Of a DNA stretch of 64,000 bases, positions 1-12,332 are shown in pieces. This stretch comes from Siphonodentalium dalli (Eukaryota; Mollusca; Scaphopoda; Gadilida; Siphonodentaliidae), in contig CP136063.1 of assembly GCA_032622095.1 (NCBI GenBank), forward strand, positions 15,973,814 to 16,037,813, given 5' to 3'. Each line of letters starts with the position of its first letter. Position 1 is the first letter of the stretch. Both the position numbers and the translations under genes were made by a program. The notes beneath the pieces are model-generated. The model did not search any database, was not told the origin of the DNA, and was given only the letters and a program-made list of their open reading frames with translations.

Positions 1-1490
1 AATTCAAATGGCGTTTGTTTGGCGGTTCACATGCGATGTGTTAAGCATGATTGTTAATATTATTATATGGGACTTAAGCGGCCATATACACGCATGCAAA
101 TACATGGATGTGTATTGTTTGACTACCAGTGGATATATACATATTATTGGGAGCTCCAACTCCCGTGCTACATGCATATATTTATATATCAAAATCAATA
201 TGTAATCATCGATTAATCCCCAATTTTCTAGTGGAGCGTGCGCATTATGTTATTGATCTGTCCGACCGTCTGTCCATCCATCATTCGGTATTGGTTTATG
301 TGTGGTGGCTTAAGATACGTATCAACTTTATAAACTTAATTTAGTATTTGGGTTTTCTAACACAGAGTGCAGGCCGAGACCACGTGTTCGGTGACTGCCG
401 GCCAATTTCCGCTATAGAATAGGGTCCCCCTTTTTTTGTTGGAATTTCCTTCCATGTGCGTCCCCATGTGAGGGCATTGGTAAGTCCAAACTGGTTTTAC
501 TGCGATTACTGATCCGGTGCAGGTTGGGTTTGAGTTTGGAGTCCACCCGAGGGTTTTACATGTGTTATCACATCAGGGTATTAATTCTGGGTCAATATAT
601 CACGCCCATATAAAGAGCGTTTAATTTATTAGTTTTTACACGGGAATGTGATAAAGATCGGTTAAAGGCACGTGAGGCCTTAATTGTCGAAAATATTCAT
701 ATTTGTTCCAAACACCGTAAACATTAAAACGCATACAGTTTCGTTCATATATACCATGACCATCGCGTAAACAGCATGTTATCATAAATACCTACTATAT
801 TTTACCTAAGCAAGAGCCTGATTGTGATACATAGGACAGCATAATGCTACTGGCTAATAACACACAAATGGCATAAACGCTCTTTATTAGTTCCATATCA
901 GGAATTCACCAACAAAGAACGCTCTTTATGTTTACCATCATAATATAAACAAACACCAGAAAAGTAACTTTTTATGCTTTTGTTTACATAACAATGGTTA
1001 AACATATGAGAATAACATATACTGTTTAATGCGATATTTCTTATTTATATACGGACAAAGTCTGTCTACATTTTGATGTTCTTTCTGTTTGTGGTGGTTT
1101 TTGACGGGTGGAAATATTTTCACAGGATACCCACAGCCAAGGCCAATCGTACCTTTAATCCAAGGAAGTCTAGACGCATATTCTATACCTAAATTACCTT
1201 TGTTACTTTTATCCTAACAGTTTGTAAACTGTCGCAAGGTAGACTGCTCTGGACCTCATTGGTGAAGTTTCCACTACCAGGGTTCAAGACGGGGTGCCTT
1301 TATATGTGGGACCTGCTCATATATTATGGGTATCACAAAACTAATCTATAATATCATGTAAACTGGACGTGAAATCGGTATTTGTTTCTTAAACTGGATT
1401 CCGGATTCCAGGGTCAATTTGAAGCTGGATTCCGGATTCCAGCGTCATTTTAAAACTGGATTCCGGACTCAAGGGGGGGGGAGGGGCCCT
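1..1490. other. intergenic, no gene seen
   Basis: No open frame here reads like protein. The only structure noticed is an 11-14 nt word (ATAAAGAGCGTTTA) near 608 that returns inverted near 874 and 917, so a small decayed inverted-repeat element of about 280 bp may lie at 605-890. The same word occurs near 7214 and 21769. Confidence 0.5.
1383..1470. repeat. short tandem repeat, about 34 bp x 3
   Basis: The phrase CTGGATTCCGGATTCCAG recurs three times with about 34 bp spacing, the last copy diverged, and is followed by a poly-G run. It is a small local duplication with no coding sense. Confidence 0.7.
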
Positions 1491-1655
1491 CATGCTTTGT
1501 GTACTATAAATGCTCGCAATACATACGAGCGTTTGGCACTATCAAAGAACCTAATGGGTTACCCAAGCTGATTGGATGTCGCGATCACGTGATCGCCACA
1601 CCAATCAGCTTGGGTCACCCATTAGGTACTAGTACAATGGAAATTGGGGGGAATA
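1491..1655 (+). promoter_or_regulatory. promoter-like block with a long palindrome (copy 1)
   Basis: This block is nearly identical to 44364-44527. Its core at 1550-1626 is an interrupted palindrome whose arms carry CTGATTGG / CCAATCAG (CCAAT-box sense and antisense) around a centre GCGATCACGTGATCGC holding a CACGTG E-box. A smaller hairpin (GCTCG...CGAGC) lies at 1512-1531. In the 44 kb copy it leads directly into an ATGGCGGC start region, which suggests a core promoter; here the homology stops at about 1655. Promoter function is inferred from motif content. A transposon end or hairpin element is the alternative. Confidence 0.5.
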
Positions 1656-1670
1656 TTCATTCTAGAATGT

Positions 1671-1928
1671 CAAGCTTTATCTGGTGTCAGGCGGAACCAT
1701 CTAGAAGCTCTCAAACAGGTCCTTTATGAGAAGTGTGAAGATGAATTGGCCGATCGTATCACCAGCAGTAATGAACTGATGCTCCACTGCTTGCTGGACT
1801 GTTCTCATAAGTCACTAGATTTGTTGATAGGTCAGACTAATACAATATCAAACACAGTCGAGAAGATAAGCAGAACCATGTTGTTCGAACTTCATTTAGC
1901 CAGAACAGCAATTCTTAATTCTCAGTAA
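1671..1928 (+). CDS. exon-like ORF of unknown function
   Basis: An open frame of about 86 codons ends in TAA at 1926-1928. The composition is protein-like: Leu-rich, with a Cys/His-containing middle (LHCLLDCSHKSLDLLIGQ) and a mostly amphipathic C-terminal half. No ATG opens this frame; it is entered just after ATATTCATTCTAG, a fair 3' splice acceptor, so it looks like a terminal exon. It follows the promoter-like block but is absent from that block's second copy at 44 kb, so the two may have been joined by rearrangement. I do not recognise the family. Confidence 0.3.
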   Translation, partial: QALSGVRRNHLEALKQVLYEKCEDELADRITSSNELMLHCLLDCSHKSLDLLIGQTNTISNTVEKISRTMLFELHLARTAILNSQ

Positions 1929-1951
1929 TTTCACAAACTAACTCTACAATC

Positions 1952-2650
1952 ATGGACTATCCCAGATAGCACACCCACGTTGGGCCAACGTTGGGCCAAC
2001 GTCATTTCTATCGTTGGGCCAACGTTGGAATCGAACGTTGGCCCAACTATGGCTGTTGCCGCTGGCTCGGCGTCGGCTCGACGTCGGATCCCGTCGTCGA
2101 CTCGACGGTGGTTCGACGTCGAGCCGACGTTGGTGCGCCGTCGGGCACCCGACGTCGAACCAACAGTGAATTCCACTAATAATACGACGTTGTGCCAACG
2201 TTGGACCAACGTCATTTCTATCAACGTTGGAATCCAACGTTGGGGCAACTATGGCTGTTGCCGCTGGCTCGGCGTCGGCTCGACGTCGGATCCCGGCTCG
2301 ACGTCGGATCCCGTCGTCGACTCGACGGTGGTTCGACGTCGATCCGACGGTGGTGCGCAGTCGGGCACCGACGTTGAAACGACGTCGAACCAACGGTGAA
2401 TTCCACTAATAATACGACGGTGGGCCAACGTCATTTCTATCAACGTTGGAATCCAACGTTGGGCCAACTATGGCTGTTGCCGCTGGCTCGGCGTCGGATC
2501 CCGTCGTCGACTCGATGGTGGTTCGACGTCGAGCCGACGTTGGTGCGCCGTCGGGCACCCGACGTTGAAACGACGTCGAATCAACGGTGAATTCCACTAA
2601 GAATACGACGTTGGGCCAACGTTGTGTTTGGGCATTGACAGGGACGGATC
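1952..2650. repeat. CCAACGTTGGGCCAACGT-type tandem repeat, copy 1
   Basis: Three diverged tandem units of about 215 bp, each with GTTGGGCCAACGT palindromes, a GC-rich stretch of GTCGACTCGACGG-type words and a TGAATTCCACTAATAATACG phrase. Long frames on both strands here are artefacts of the palindromic repeat. The left edge carries ATCCCAGATAGCACAC, which returns inverted at 9247-9262, so these words may be the terminal inverted repeat of a nonautonomous DNA element. Confidence 0.7.
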
Positions 2651-4985
2651 GAGGCTCCATTCGTAGGGTCGATTCCCCTCACATTAGGGCGTCCTTATAA
2701 AATTAACATCCGATGAGATACAACATAACAATAAATTTAAAGTCCCACATAATGTTTGAAACTTCAAAGTATTATAATTGGAAACAACATTCAATTTCAC
2801 AAATATGAAACCAGAATAAAATGAAACATATAGAAAAAAAAGTGTATGCCGATTTAAATAAAGACAAAATGACATGTCATTAGTTGTTGATTTTAAGAAT
2901 CTTGACCATCTACTCACTCTAAAGAAAAATATTTTTTATTGGTCTCCTGCATAAAGTTATCGAAAATGCTACATATTTTTGTTAGCTTATATATCCCTTT
3001 ACCATACAAAAGAAATGTCTTTATTTCAGCTTAATTTGCGATTTTGTGCTCTCGATAATGTTGGGAACAAAATATTCAAACATTATGTGGCTTTAAACTT
3101 TGGTCAGGTTACATCTTCTTCGAACATCATTATTCTGGAGGGTGATCTGATGTAGATGTGAAAAATTTGAAACGGCTCAAAGTACATATGATTAAATTAA
3201 ACCTAGTAATTGCTCATTTACGTACCAGTGCTATTATATAGAGGGAACTCTGTGCATGGTGATATACAATGTCACATAAGAAAGAATATCGCGTTTTTGC
3301 AATCCGTTTTCTAATTAGTCCATGATACTGTAGATTCTGATTATATAAATACAATACATGCATGTACAGCAATTAATTTTATCTGTTGTCATATTATGAA
3401 ATGAGCAATTACTAAGCTTATTTGTATCTATGCACATATGTATGCCACTTGTTGCATATGTTGGAATGATTTATCTGGGAGAAATTAAACCCATGGATCC
3501 ATAAAGATTAATGTATGTATACACAACCCAACATATTATATGAAATATAATATTTTCATCATTCCATGATCTGTCATGAACTGGATTCAGTGTACTCATG
3601 GCTCATGCATATATGAAAGCAGGAACTTGGCTTGTATGAAGCAAATGTTTTGTAGGACATTGATTGACATTTCTTCTGAAGAAATCATATCGCGAGAGAA
3701 ACCATTTTATATTCACCTCCTTGAATATCTGGAATTTACCATTTTCATAGGTTATCATTACGTTATTAATAACTGATGTATCAGATGTATAACTGCCACA
3801 ACATCATCCTTTCAGTGCCGATTATCGATACACCGATGAATGCCGAGGTTTTTTTTTTGCATCTGATTGAATACACAACACAGGACAAGTAAGAATTTCC
3901 ATCCAAGTGAATAACCATAAACTGACGAATTCATGTCGTACATGGTGTTATGTCGGTCGCGCTGGTGTCAGTCGTGCAATAATATTCACAATATAACGAT
4001 GTGCAACACGATATAGACCATGCTGCCATGATGCTGGAATACTGGTACATGTAAGTTCATATCCCAAAGCCGTTGATGGTTTCGACAGACGAGTAAACTT
4101 TGATCGAATCCGCTTGTATAGTACCGTAGCTTATGTATACACAAAATATCCAGATCCAGAAACAGGATAGCAAGTAAATAAGTCCTGAAAGAAGCAGAGA
4201 ATAACGTTAGCCCAATGCATTTTCTGTGTGCAGCTTGACATTGTCACACACTGTACACATCTTGATATATAAGAACCAGACCAATCCGGGAAATTCCTAC
4301 ATGCATTTGCATGCACGAGACTGTGACGAGAGTACTTTAATTATTTTACCGGTTGCCAATAATATATATAAAATATGTATGCATATGGTACTTTAATTAA
4401 TCGAACGGTTCCCGATAGTATATATAGGTACCATACCTTTGCACGTGGTACGTAATCGTTACATATACTGGTCTCGAGGAATTCGTGAGTTGGAAGGACT
4501 TGAGTACGTGCTGATGACACCGACGCCGGTAGGCGGAGGTGCTATGCGCGCGCGAAGTTTTTCTCAACTCATGAATATCTCTGAGAACAGCAGGTAATTA
4601 TCTTATATACCCAATACCCAGGATCGTCTCAATCAACCAATTGGTCACGGATTCTCAAAACTCGCTAAGCCTACGTACTGCTCACCCTCGTCGGTGTCAA
4701 TTTCTAGCAAAACTGTAAATCAGTTCATTAATAAAATTGCATAGATCCCACAAGAGCCAGCGCATGGTAAGTTTCTGCTCATTGAAAATTTTCCCCAGCA
4801 AATATTAGACCGAACATATTAGTAAATTCGCAAGATATCCAGTGAGATATCGAGTAATTATTTTAGCATGTTTTGAATTGTTGTCAGCCGTATCATCAAC
4901 GATAAAGAGTGTTTGTGTTTCAATGCCCATTTACTAGTACGATGAATATTAAACAGCGGTTTGAAAACTTGCTTTATAAAAAATC
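2651..4985. other. intergenic, nothing recognised
   Basis: AT-rich sequence without a convincing coding frame, RNA gene or mobile-element boundary. Short frames near 2684-2917 and 3576-3776 have no recognisable motif and no duplicate in the window. Confidence 0.5.
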
Positions 4986-7900
4986 TCAGCATTTGGTGAC
5001 AAATCGGAATGGATATGAAGAACGGGGTTTGAGAACGGGGGAGGTGGGGGGGGGGGGTAATATGTCAGGGACTTTGACAGAAGCCTTCTTTTTTTGAGGG
5101 GTTAAATTGCAACCACCCGTGAACCAATCTGTTTTCCAAACTTGACCAAGTTTCATCTGGTCTCCCATTCGATGCTGAGTTTTAAATCCAACACACTACC
5201 ATTTAATAGCTATAATATAGTCTTTGTAGAAAATAATATAATGTACTCTAAATATTACATATCTGTTGGGAACCGAAACTATTCAGACGATCTCAGAAAG
5301 ATTTTGCCTGAAATTCAACTTATGATATTGAAAATTCCAAATCTTGAAATTAGCTCACCGCATAATAATGACCAAAACGATACTCATTAGAAATTTGGAA
5401 ATGTAAACTATCGAAATGATCTCAAACAGATTTTGCCTAAGGTGTTCAACTTATAAAGTTATTGAAAATTTAAAATGTTGAAATTATCTGGGGGGGGGGG
5501 TAATACCTCGACCTCTATCGCCACATCCATGTTGCGATCACCCTAATTATTTGTTCAAACCCACAACCTCCTAGAGTGGGCAATCTTACTGTCAGGTCAG
5601 TGACAATACGGGTAAGGTTGTCCCACCCCATTAACTTTGACCAAAATGTTCAACAGTTAGGCATTTCATGACTGACACGACATTAATTTAAGTTATTGAA
5701 AATTCCAAAATGTTGAAAAGTTTGACAAAAATTGGGGAGGGGTGGTAACACCTCAATGTTCAAACCCCTGTCGCCACATCCATTTTTGCACACATTACCA
5801 TATTTACTCCAACCCACATTGTCACAGATATTAAATTCTTACTGTCAGGTGCGTGCGGACAACGGGGGTGGGGGCTTGACAACAGCATGTTGATAGCAGA
5901 CCGCCTTTCTGCCAAACTGCTCTAAATGTAGGCATACTGGTTAGAACAACAAACTATTTCAGTTGGTAGCTTGGTGAGCCCCAAGCCAAGTAATTAATTG
6001 ATATGAATACCTCAGACAAAATATGGGATGGGTAATATTTGTTTATTGGTAAAAAATGCCCCATATGTATCGCCAAAATTATTAAAAATTTCCAAAAGTT
6101 GTGCATGTCGCCACCCCCTGCATGCCGTCACGTCCCACATATCCCCAAAAAGTTAAATTACCCGCACAATAATATCTAATCATGTCTATTATTGGGGGGG
6201 GGGGGGGTGTTCAAATTTATGTTTTAGGGACACGCGGCATTTAATACAGTGACAACGTCCATTATGTAGTCATTGGTCGTTTGTGGGGGATGCATCAATA
6301 CACAAATTGACCCCAACCAAATACATAAATCCTAATATTACTCAATAGGCCCACAATACAGCTGAAATAATTAGTGTGACACAGTGTGACAACGTAATAA
6401 CTTCCTTCCAACAGCTCCAGTCATGTGAACATTGACACAACGTATCAATATGACGTGATTCTTTGACGTAAACAATGTAAAATGATACGCACGTAATGTA
6501 AAGTTTGTAAAATGAAATTATTTTTTTGCAACTATGGGTGTATGCCAATTGCTGGGCAGCGGATCGCGTTTCAAACCCCTGTGACGTGAGTCATTGTAGA
6601 AAAAAGTTGAAAATTTCATGTCTGACACATCACTACATGGTAACTTTAAGTACGTGTTTTCATTGCCTGATTTTCCAACAATCAGTAGGAATATTTTTGT
6701 TTACACCTCCGGTATCATATTTTAAAAACTTTTAGACTTTAGTAAAAATTGTTGTCTGACATGAACACCATTTTGGAAATGTTCCAGTCTTATTCAGTTT
6801 GGAAATTGCCAACAGTTGAAAAGCCTGGGTGCCGGTTGGAAAGTTTCAATGCAGAGCGGGGGGGGGGGTGCAAATTGAAACTCGCGAAGGAGTTTGGTGT
6901 CTGGTTCAAGAGGAAATTCAACGTTGACACACCATAACAAAGACCATGTAGCCACGTCACTGATTCGGGGGACCATAAATAGGTACATGTACATATTTCA
7001 GAAACTAAAAACTTCCCCGGGAATCATACTCGAAAGAGCAGATAGACCCTTTCACACCTCAATATAAGCCCCCCTCCGATTAAGTATGTACTGCATGGTA
7101 ATCACACAAGAATGGCCTGGTTGACAGAATATTGATACATTGGCGCCATATGCTCTGGTAAGTACTTTCCGTTGTCATTTTCCAGCTGTTTTAAATTTTT
7201 CGCAGAGAAGTGAAACGAACGCTCTTTATTTATAACATATATCAGGAATATATAGACTAACACGGAACGCTCCGTGTAAATAGCTGATTTTTGGTTGGGA
7301 CCCAAACATCGGGTTCAAACTTGTATTTGTTATGACTTCAATGCATCTTTTTGTGACATGTATTTATCGACCTATTTCGACACGGGAAACAATTCACAAG
7401 AGAATATTATTAGGTGTATTTTGGAGCGCAAACCGACAAGTGGATTTAAGGTACCGGTTGGAAAATACTGAATTAAGGGGAGGTTGTTCGAACTCCATGC
7501 ATAAATCAATCTCCTACATAACAGGGCGTCAGACACCGTAGCGAGGGGACTGAACTCTGGTTTGCAGCTTGAGCATTTTATACAACGAAAGGGGGTGGTG
7601 CAATCTTAAATTCCTATTCTGGTAGTACACGCTATAAGCATAATAGCCTATTATAGGGTATACAACTGAAAGTGGAACGGTATCCACTGTCGTAGGCTGA
7701 ACTTAATTATCCATGGAAATCCATGACAGGGACGTGGCTAGATGGGTTTCAGCGTTGGGGAGGGGTGCATCCACCTTTGAATTTTCAACTGCACCCCCCC
7801 CCCCCCTTTGGGGTTTGATTTCCCCAAAAGTTACTGGCCCCTCACAGCCTGGATGTTAGCATTATTCTAAATGGATCAGTAGTATTGTTGCCACAACCAG

Positions 7901-8330
7901 AAGAGGAACGGAATACACTAAGAACATTTTGAGATCCGAACCTCTGAAAATAGCAAACTCCTACCATCTAGACTGGCCTCAAGAATTCCAATTGTTGGAA
8001 ATTTCCAACCTGAGACCCCCCCACCCTAATGTCGTAAAATTTTCAACTGATGCCATTTCAGTCAATTTTTTTTACCAAAAGTAGGACAATGTGCATATGA
8101 TGTTCCATAAACAATTAATAATTGTTGGAAAATCAAATTATATATACGAGAACAATCTCAACCTATAATATTGTTGGTGTGACCGTGCGAAAGTTCCAAT
8201 TAATGTTGTGTCATGTATGAAATATCCAACTGTTGACAATTTTGACCAAAGTTGTGGTGGGGTGGGGGATGCGAGACACACGTGCAACACCCCTGCCGCC
8301 ATGTCCCTAAATCCATGCATTATCACACAT
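4986..8330. repeat. decayed long-period repeat field with poly-G/C runs
   Basis: The phrases TTGAAAATTCCAAAATGTTG, a G run or G-rich patch, and CGCCACATCCAT recur in the same order (clear near 5456-5530, 5695-5785 and 8219-8310; weaker near 6060-6130, 6600 and 6855-6960), so this looks like an old degenerate tandem or dispersed repeat. Poly-G or poly-C runs of nine or more lie near 5048, 5493, 6195, 6858 and 7796. No gene is supported. Confidence 0.45.
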
Positions 8331-8759
8331 GGATCGTGAAATTTAGATAGTAATTAGAATGACATTTTCTTCCTCATACAGTCGGATGCCATCACACGAA
8401 ACTGACATAAATTTATTTGTTTTCGTTTCTGACAATTGAAGGGTTAAACTTCAAATTCAAACTTTAAGTTGGTTGTGGAGGAAATCAATCCGACGACGCA
8501 CGCTTATCGTTGAAATTCCAAGTTATTCGGCATGATATTCTCAACTAAAGTACTTACCGGTACTTCTTCGGGTCCCTATAGCTGGTGATGGTGTTCCGTG
8601 GTGCATTATCCAAATAATAATCCATTAAACCGAGAAGCTCACTCAGAACACAAATGCAAGTTCAGTCAATAAACCAAAGCGTTATTTGAAAAAGAAACAC
8701 GCGACCAGTTAGGAATAACGTTAAAATGACGCTACGGCGTAATCGACCGATTTCTCCAC

Positions 8760-9263
8760 ACTATGACCAACGTTGGGCCATCGTTGGTCCAACGTCGACA
8801 TCTAACGCACCTACTAACCTCACATATCGCCTAGTGCGTTACGTTTTCAACGTCGGGCCAACGTTAAACCAGCGGTAAAACCAACGTTGGCCCAACGTTG
8901 GTTGTCCAACGTCGGGCCAACGTAGCCATGTTTGAAACGTGCAAAATCTGACGCATGTCGACGTTGCGCCATCGTTGTACCAACCACAAAATCCGACGTT
9001 GCGCCAACGTAATTATTCCAACAAGTCGACGTTGGGCCATCGTCGTACCAACCACAAAATCCGACGTTGGGCCAACGTAATTATTCCAACGCAAGTCGAC
9101 GTTGGGCCATCGGCCCATCGTCGTACCAACCACAAAAGCTGACGTTGGGCCAACGTAATTATTCCAACGCAAGTCGACGTCTGGCCATCGTCGTACCAAC
9201 CACAAAAGCCGACGTTGGGCCAACGTAATTATTCCAACAACGTACGTGTGCTATCTGGGATGT
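8760..9263. repeat. CCAACGT-type tandem repeat, copy 2
   Basis: About four units of 60-75 bp, each reading GACGTTGGGCCAACGTAATTATTCCAAC followed by GTCGACGTTGGGCCATCGTC-like words (given here as separate short phrases). The right edge, GTGTGCTATCTGGGAT at 9247-9262, is the exact inverse of the left edge of the 1.95 kb block. The long minus-strand frame here is a repeat artefact. Confidence 0.7.
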
Positions 9264-9480
9264 GTCAAATTAAATTTCTTATAATCTAACCATTTGGTTA
9301 GGCTGTTTAATAACTACATAATTATGTGATATTCATACTACTTGTGCTTCTTCTACTGTGTTAGACACGTCTGATATATACCAGAAACTGATTGGTGCAT
9401 CAATAGAAGATCACAACATATCTGTTTCTACAGGGTTATCCGAAGACAACAGAGGAAACTACTTCAACCAACCAACCAAC

Positions 9481-9595
9481 CATGGCGGCGTTCGATGTGC
9501 ATAATTATACATTTTTACAGGCAGCAATATTGTGGACTTGTGGAACTGTTGTTGGTGATTGGAGGCAATCGGGTTGTCAGCATTTGCGAAACAAT
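9481..9595 (+). pseudogene. duplicated first-exon piece (MAAFDVHNY...), copy 2
   Basis: Almost identical to 44528-44642. It opens with CATGGCGGC, a YY1-like and Kozak-like start, and reads MAAFDVHNYTFLQAAILW and onward for about 39 codons before a TTAA-MITE interrupts it. The promoter block that precedes the 44 kb copy is missing; CAACCAACCAACC stands there instead. It is therefore a promoterless, MITE-broken duplicate. The protein family is not recognised. Confidence 0.5.
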
Positions 9596-9926
9596 TTAAA
9601 GATGGACTATCTCTTTAAATAACAAATTTTAAATAGTTGCGTGGGTATAAAATAATTTGTGACAAAATTGTTACATAAAATTTCCGGTATCTGTTAACGG
9701 TAACCACTACTGTTCGTTAGCTGAACAAACACACCTTTTTATACCAGAAACTATTCGAAATAAATTAATATTAATCGATAGAAGCATTTCCGGACAGGAG
9801 TCTTCGATTCAAATCTAAAATTGTATACCCCGGTAACTATATGATACATGTTTACAAAGATATAATTCACCTTTATACCCCGGTAACTATATAATACATG
9901 TTTAAAAAGAGATAATCCATCTTTAA
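9596..9926 (+). mobile_element. TTAA-MITE A1, internally deleted
   Basis: Begins TTAAAGATGGACTATCTCTT and ends GATAATCCATCTTTAA. About 250 bp of the interior is missing compared with full copies such as 48575-49102. The 3' terminal segment of about 53 bp (ATACCCCGGTAACTATAT through the TIR) is present twice in tandem. It has the same insertion site as A10 at 44643, so it pre-dates that segmental duplication. Confidence 0.85.
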
Positions 9927-10021
9927 ATGTTATATAGATCGTTTATGTTTACTATAATTATACACATATTCGGAAATTTGGTTTATTGTTTCAGATAACG
10001 CCTATCACTTGCTGCGTTCTG

Positions 10022-10543
10022 TTAAAGATGGATTATCTCTTTAAATAACAAATTTTAAATAGTTGCGTGGGTATAAAATAATAGATATGAACTGAAGACC
10101 TATGTCCGGATAAGCTTCTATCAATTAATACTGATTTTATTTCGAATATTAAATCGGGCCCGTTTATGTTACTATTTTTAGAACCCACCATTCGGATGAG
10201 ACCGTATTGCGATATAGAGCACTGGGCTGTTCCTATGGCTACGCAACGAATGTCAAATGTCACAGATTTGTTGTTTGTATTGTTTTGTTCCACAGATATG
10301 AGCGATAATGAGTATAATTGACGTTTATTCTGACAATATAATTTCTGGTCTCTGTTAACAGTAACCACTATTGTTCGTTAGCTGAACAAACTTTATAGAC
10401 CTTTATAGACCAGAAAATATTCGAAATAAAATTAATATTAATCGATAGAAGTATTTCCGGACAGGAGTCTTCGATTCAAATCTAATATTTTATACCCCGG
10501 TAACTATATAATACATGTTTATAAAGAGATAATCCACCTTTAA
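10022..10543 (+). mobile_element. TTAA-MITE A2, full length
   Basis: A 522-bp copy flanked by TTAA on both sides. The outer TIR reads AGATGGATTATCTCTTT at the left and AGGTGGATTATCTCTTT inverted at the right; homology between the arms continues imperfectly for about 150 bp. The paralogous locus at 45354 has the unoccupied site TTAA, which proves the insertion point. It codes for nothing credible. Confidence 0.95.
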
Positions 10544-10820
10544 TTATTCACTTGGTTCTGTTTGTTTCATCATTGTTCTAATATATATAGGCCTACGTAG
10601 GAGACCTTATTCACACTTATTAGCTAATTGTGCTGAAGCATAATTAATTTATGCTAAAGCATAATGCAGATTCCAGATGACATGGCATGATTGGGCCAAC
10701 GTCGGCACGACCAACATCTGAATGGTTAGGCCAACCAACGTTGGGCCAACGTAATTTTGCTCATTGGGTCAACGTTGGGCCAACGTGTTGGGCCTACGTT
10801 AGGCCATCATTTGACGACAT
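10544..10820. repeat. segmental-duplication flank and CCAACGT repeat, copy 3
   Basis: 10544-10710 is a near copy of 45358-45505, including the phrase ATATAGGCCTACGTAGG and a small GAAGCATAAT/ATGCTAAAGC stem-loop cluster. From about 10690 it passes into five GTTGGGCCAACGT-like palindromes. Confidence 0.7.
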
Positions 10821-10824
10821 ATAT

Positions 10825-11092
10825 GGTAATTAACTTATTTTTTTTAACCGGCCCCGTTGATTAAAAGAACGATTTGGAATGATGATATCGCAAATTATGA
10901 AGCTGTCTCAATTTTCGCAAATCGTCCCCAATACATGGTTGATTTATCACCTATATTCGATGCAATCAAATGCCACGTGATTAGGAAGAATGTAAACAAT
11001 CTTATTATTCTGTTGTGATTTGAAAATCAAAGTTGAAAGATTTATTGATTTGAAGAAAAAAAGTATTTATTATTACCCCCTCTTCCACAACG
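10825..11092. repeat. dispersed repeat B, copy 1
   Basis: A 268-bp segment nearly identical to 51065-51331 and, in part, 52065-52255. It contains GGAATGATGATATCGCAAAT and ends in TATTATTACCCCCTCTTCCA. There is no coding sense; it is an uncharacterised dispersed element. Confidence 0.8.
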
Positions 11093-11142
11093 TTGGTTAT
11101 TAATTTTAAAGAAAAGAGTAGTTTCGCATAAACGTATACCTA

Positions 11143-11345
11143 CCTCGGATAGCGACCCGGTGACCGAACAAATCCGTGAATTCCAAGCTGAACAAACTGA
11201 ATCCTTTATTTGCTAAAATAAATACCAGCAGCAACAGCGAACGCGACCAGAACAGAGTGCGAAAGTATGCAGCATGGAAAGCAGACGCCTGATCCGTTGT
11301 GCACGCGCGTATAGTTTGACGTCAGAGCTTTCTACGTCATCTACG
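11143..11345 (-). promoter_or_regulatory. candidate minus-strand promoter and first exon
   Basis: The minus strand shows two CRE-like words (TGACGTCA-type at 11317-11325 and CTACGTCA near 11332), followed by a frame open to CTATCCGAG|GTAGGTATA at about 11143, which matches a splice donor well. The block is more GC-rich than its surroundings. No homologue of the short reading frame is recognised, so this is only a candidate first exon. Confidence 0.2.
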
Positions 11346-11620
11346 TTGAGATTGCGTTGGACCAACGATATACCAACCGACAACATCCAACGTTTTTTAT
11401 GGTATATATTGTGTCAGCAATGTTTGTACGTTTAATTGTTTACGGAACATACAGCATATCGTTGAGATTTATATCACAATTATGTACGCTACATATGTAA
11501 TTGGCGGTCGTTCGCGTTGCCCCAACGTTGGACCAACGTTATAATTCCAACGGTTGGGAGAAATAGGTTTATACGTTGGGTCAACGAAGGGCCAACAACG
11601 TCAACACAACCGATGCATGT
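11346..11620. repeat. CCAACGT-type repeat, copy 4 (decayed)
   Basis: Scattered GTTGGACCAACG, CCCAACGTTGGACCAACGTT and TTGGGTCAACG words separated by ordinary AT-rich DNA. It is a decayed member of the family seen at 1.95, 8.8 and 10.7 kb. Confidence 0.6.
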
Positions 11621-11819
11621 AAATTCCGTTGTCACGTACGGGTTGGCCTAGCGGGTCACTGTGATACAAGGAACACTTAAAACTCAAGAGTCCATCACTT
11701 ATTTGACACAACATATGAATGGGTTTAAGATTTCAGATGTGTTGAATTTGTTACGCCTCAGTTATGGCCCTTGATTTGTTGATTTTTGATGATTTTCAAG
11801 ATTATCTAACAAAAGACTG

Positions 11820-12149
11820 TTTTTTTTAGTTTTTTTTTAATATTTTATTTTTTCATTATATTATACATTTATATTATGTACAGAACAATATCTGATAACA
11901 ACGATTGCATAAATATATAGACGGGAATGGTGGGGGGGGTCGACATTCGTACACAACTTACACACTCCTTGCACACACATTGATATATTAATAACATTGT
12001 ATGCGTACATGTATACACGTGTATATATATATATTTATGCCAGTTATATTCTGTCTCAAATTTGTTCATGAACTTTGGACTGGTTTGCCGAATGTCAGAT
12101 TGTAAACTCGGACTATTTACTATTCAAGATGATTATGTTCCCTGCTAAG
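11820..12149 (-). mobile_element. LINE 3' UTR and A-rich tail
   Basis: Downstream of the LINE ORF2 on the minus strand. After the terminal TAA (12150-12152) about 300 bp of non-coding sequence runs into T-rich plus-strand DNA at 11820-11855 (TTTTTTTTAGTTTTTTTTT), i.e. an A-rich tail on the coding strand. I infer that the retrotransposon's 3' end lies near 11820. Confidence 0.6.
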
Positions 12150-12332
12150 TTAGTTATGTGTGTGCCCTGTTGTTTGTTGCATGGCTTTCATTAGGTCCCC
12201 CCACTCGAGTTGGAAATTGTTCAGATCGTCGGAGTTCAGTGCAATATATCGATACGATTTATATCGTAATTCAAATTCTCGAATGAGTAATTTCAGAGAG
12301 AGTTCGTCGGGGTTAAATTTTGTTTTATACAG

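Noticed and set aside
1931-2660. Overlapping Arg-rich ORFs on both strands
   Set aside because: Products of palindromic CCAACGT/GTCGAC repeats; all frames are open together and none has codon structure.
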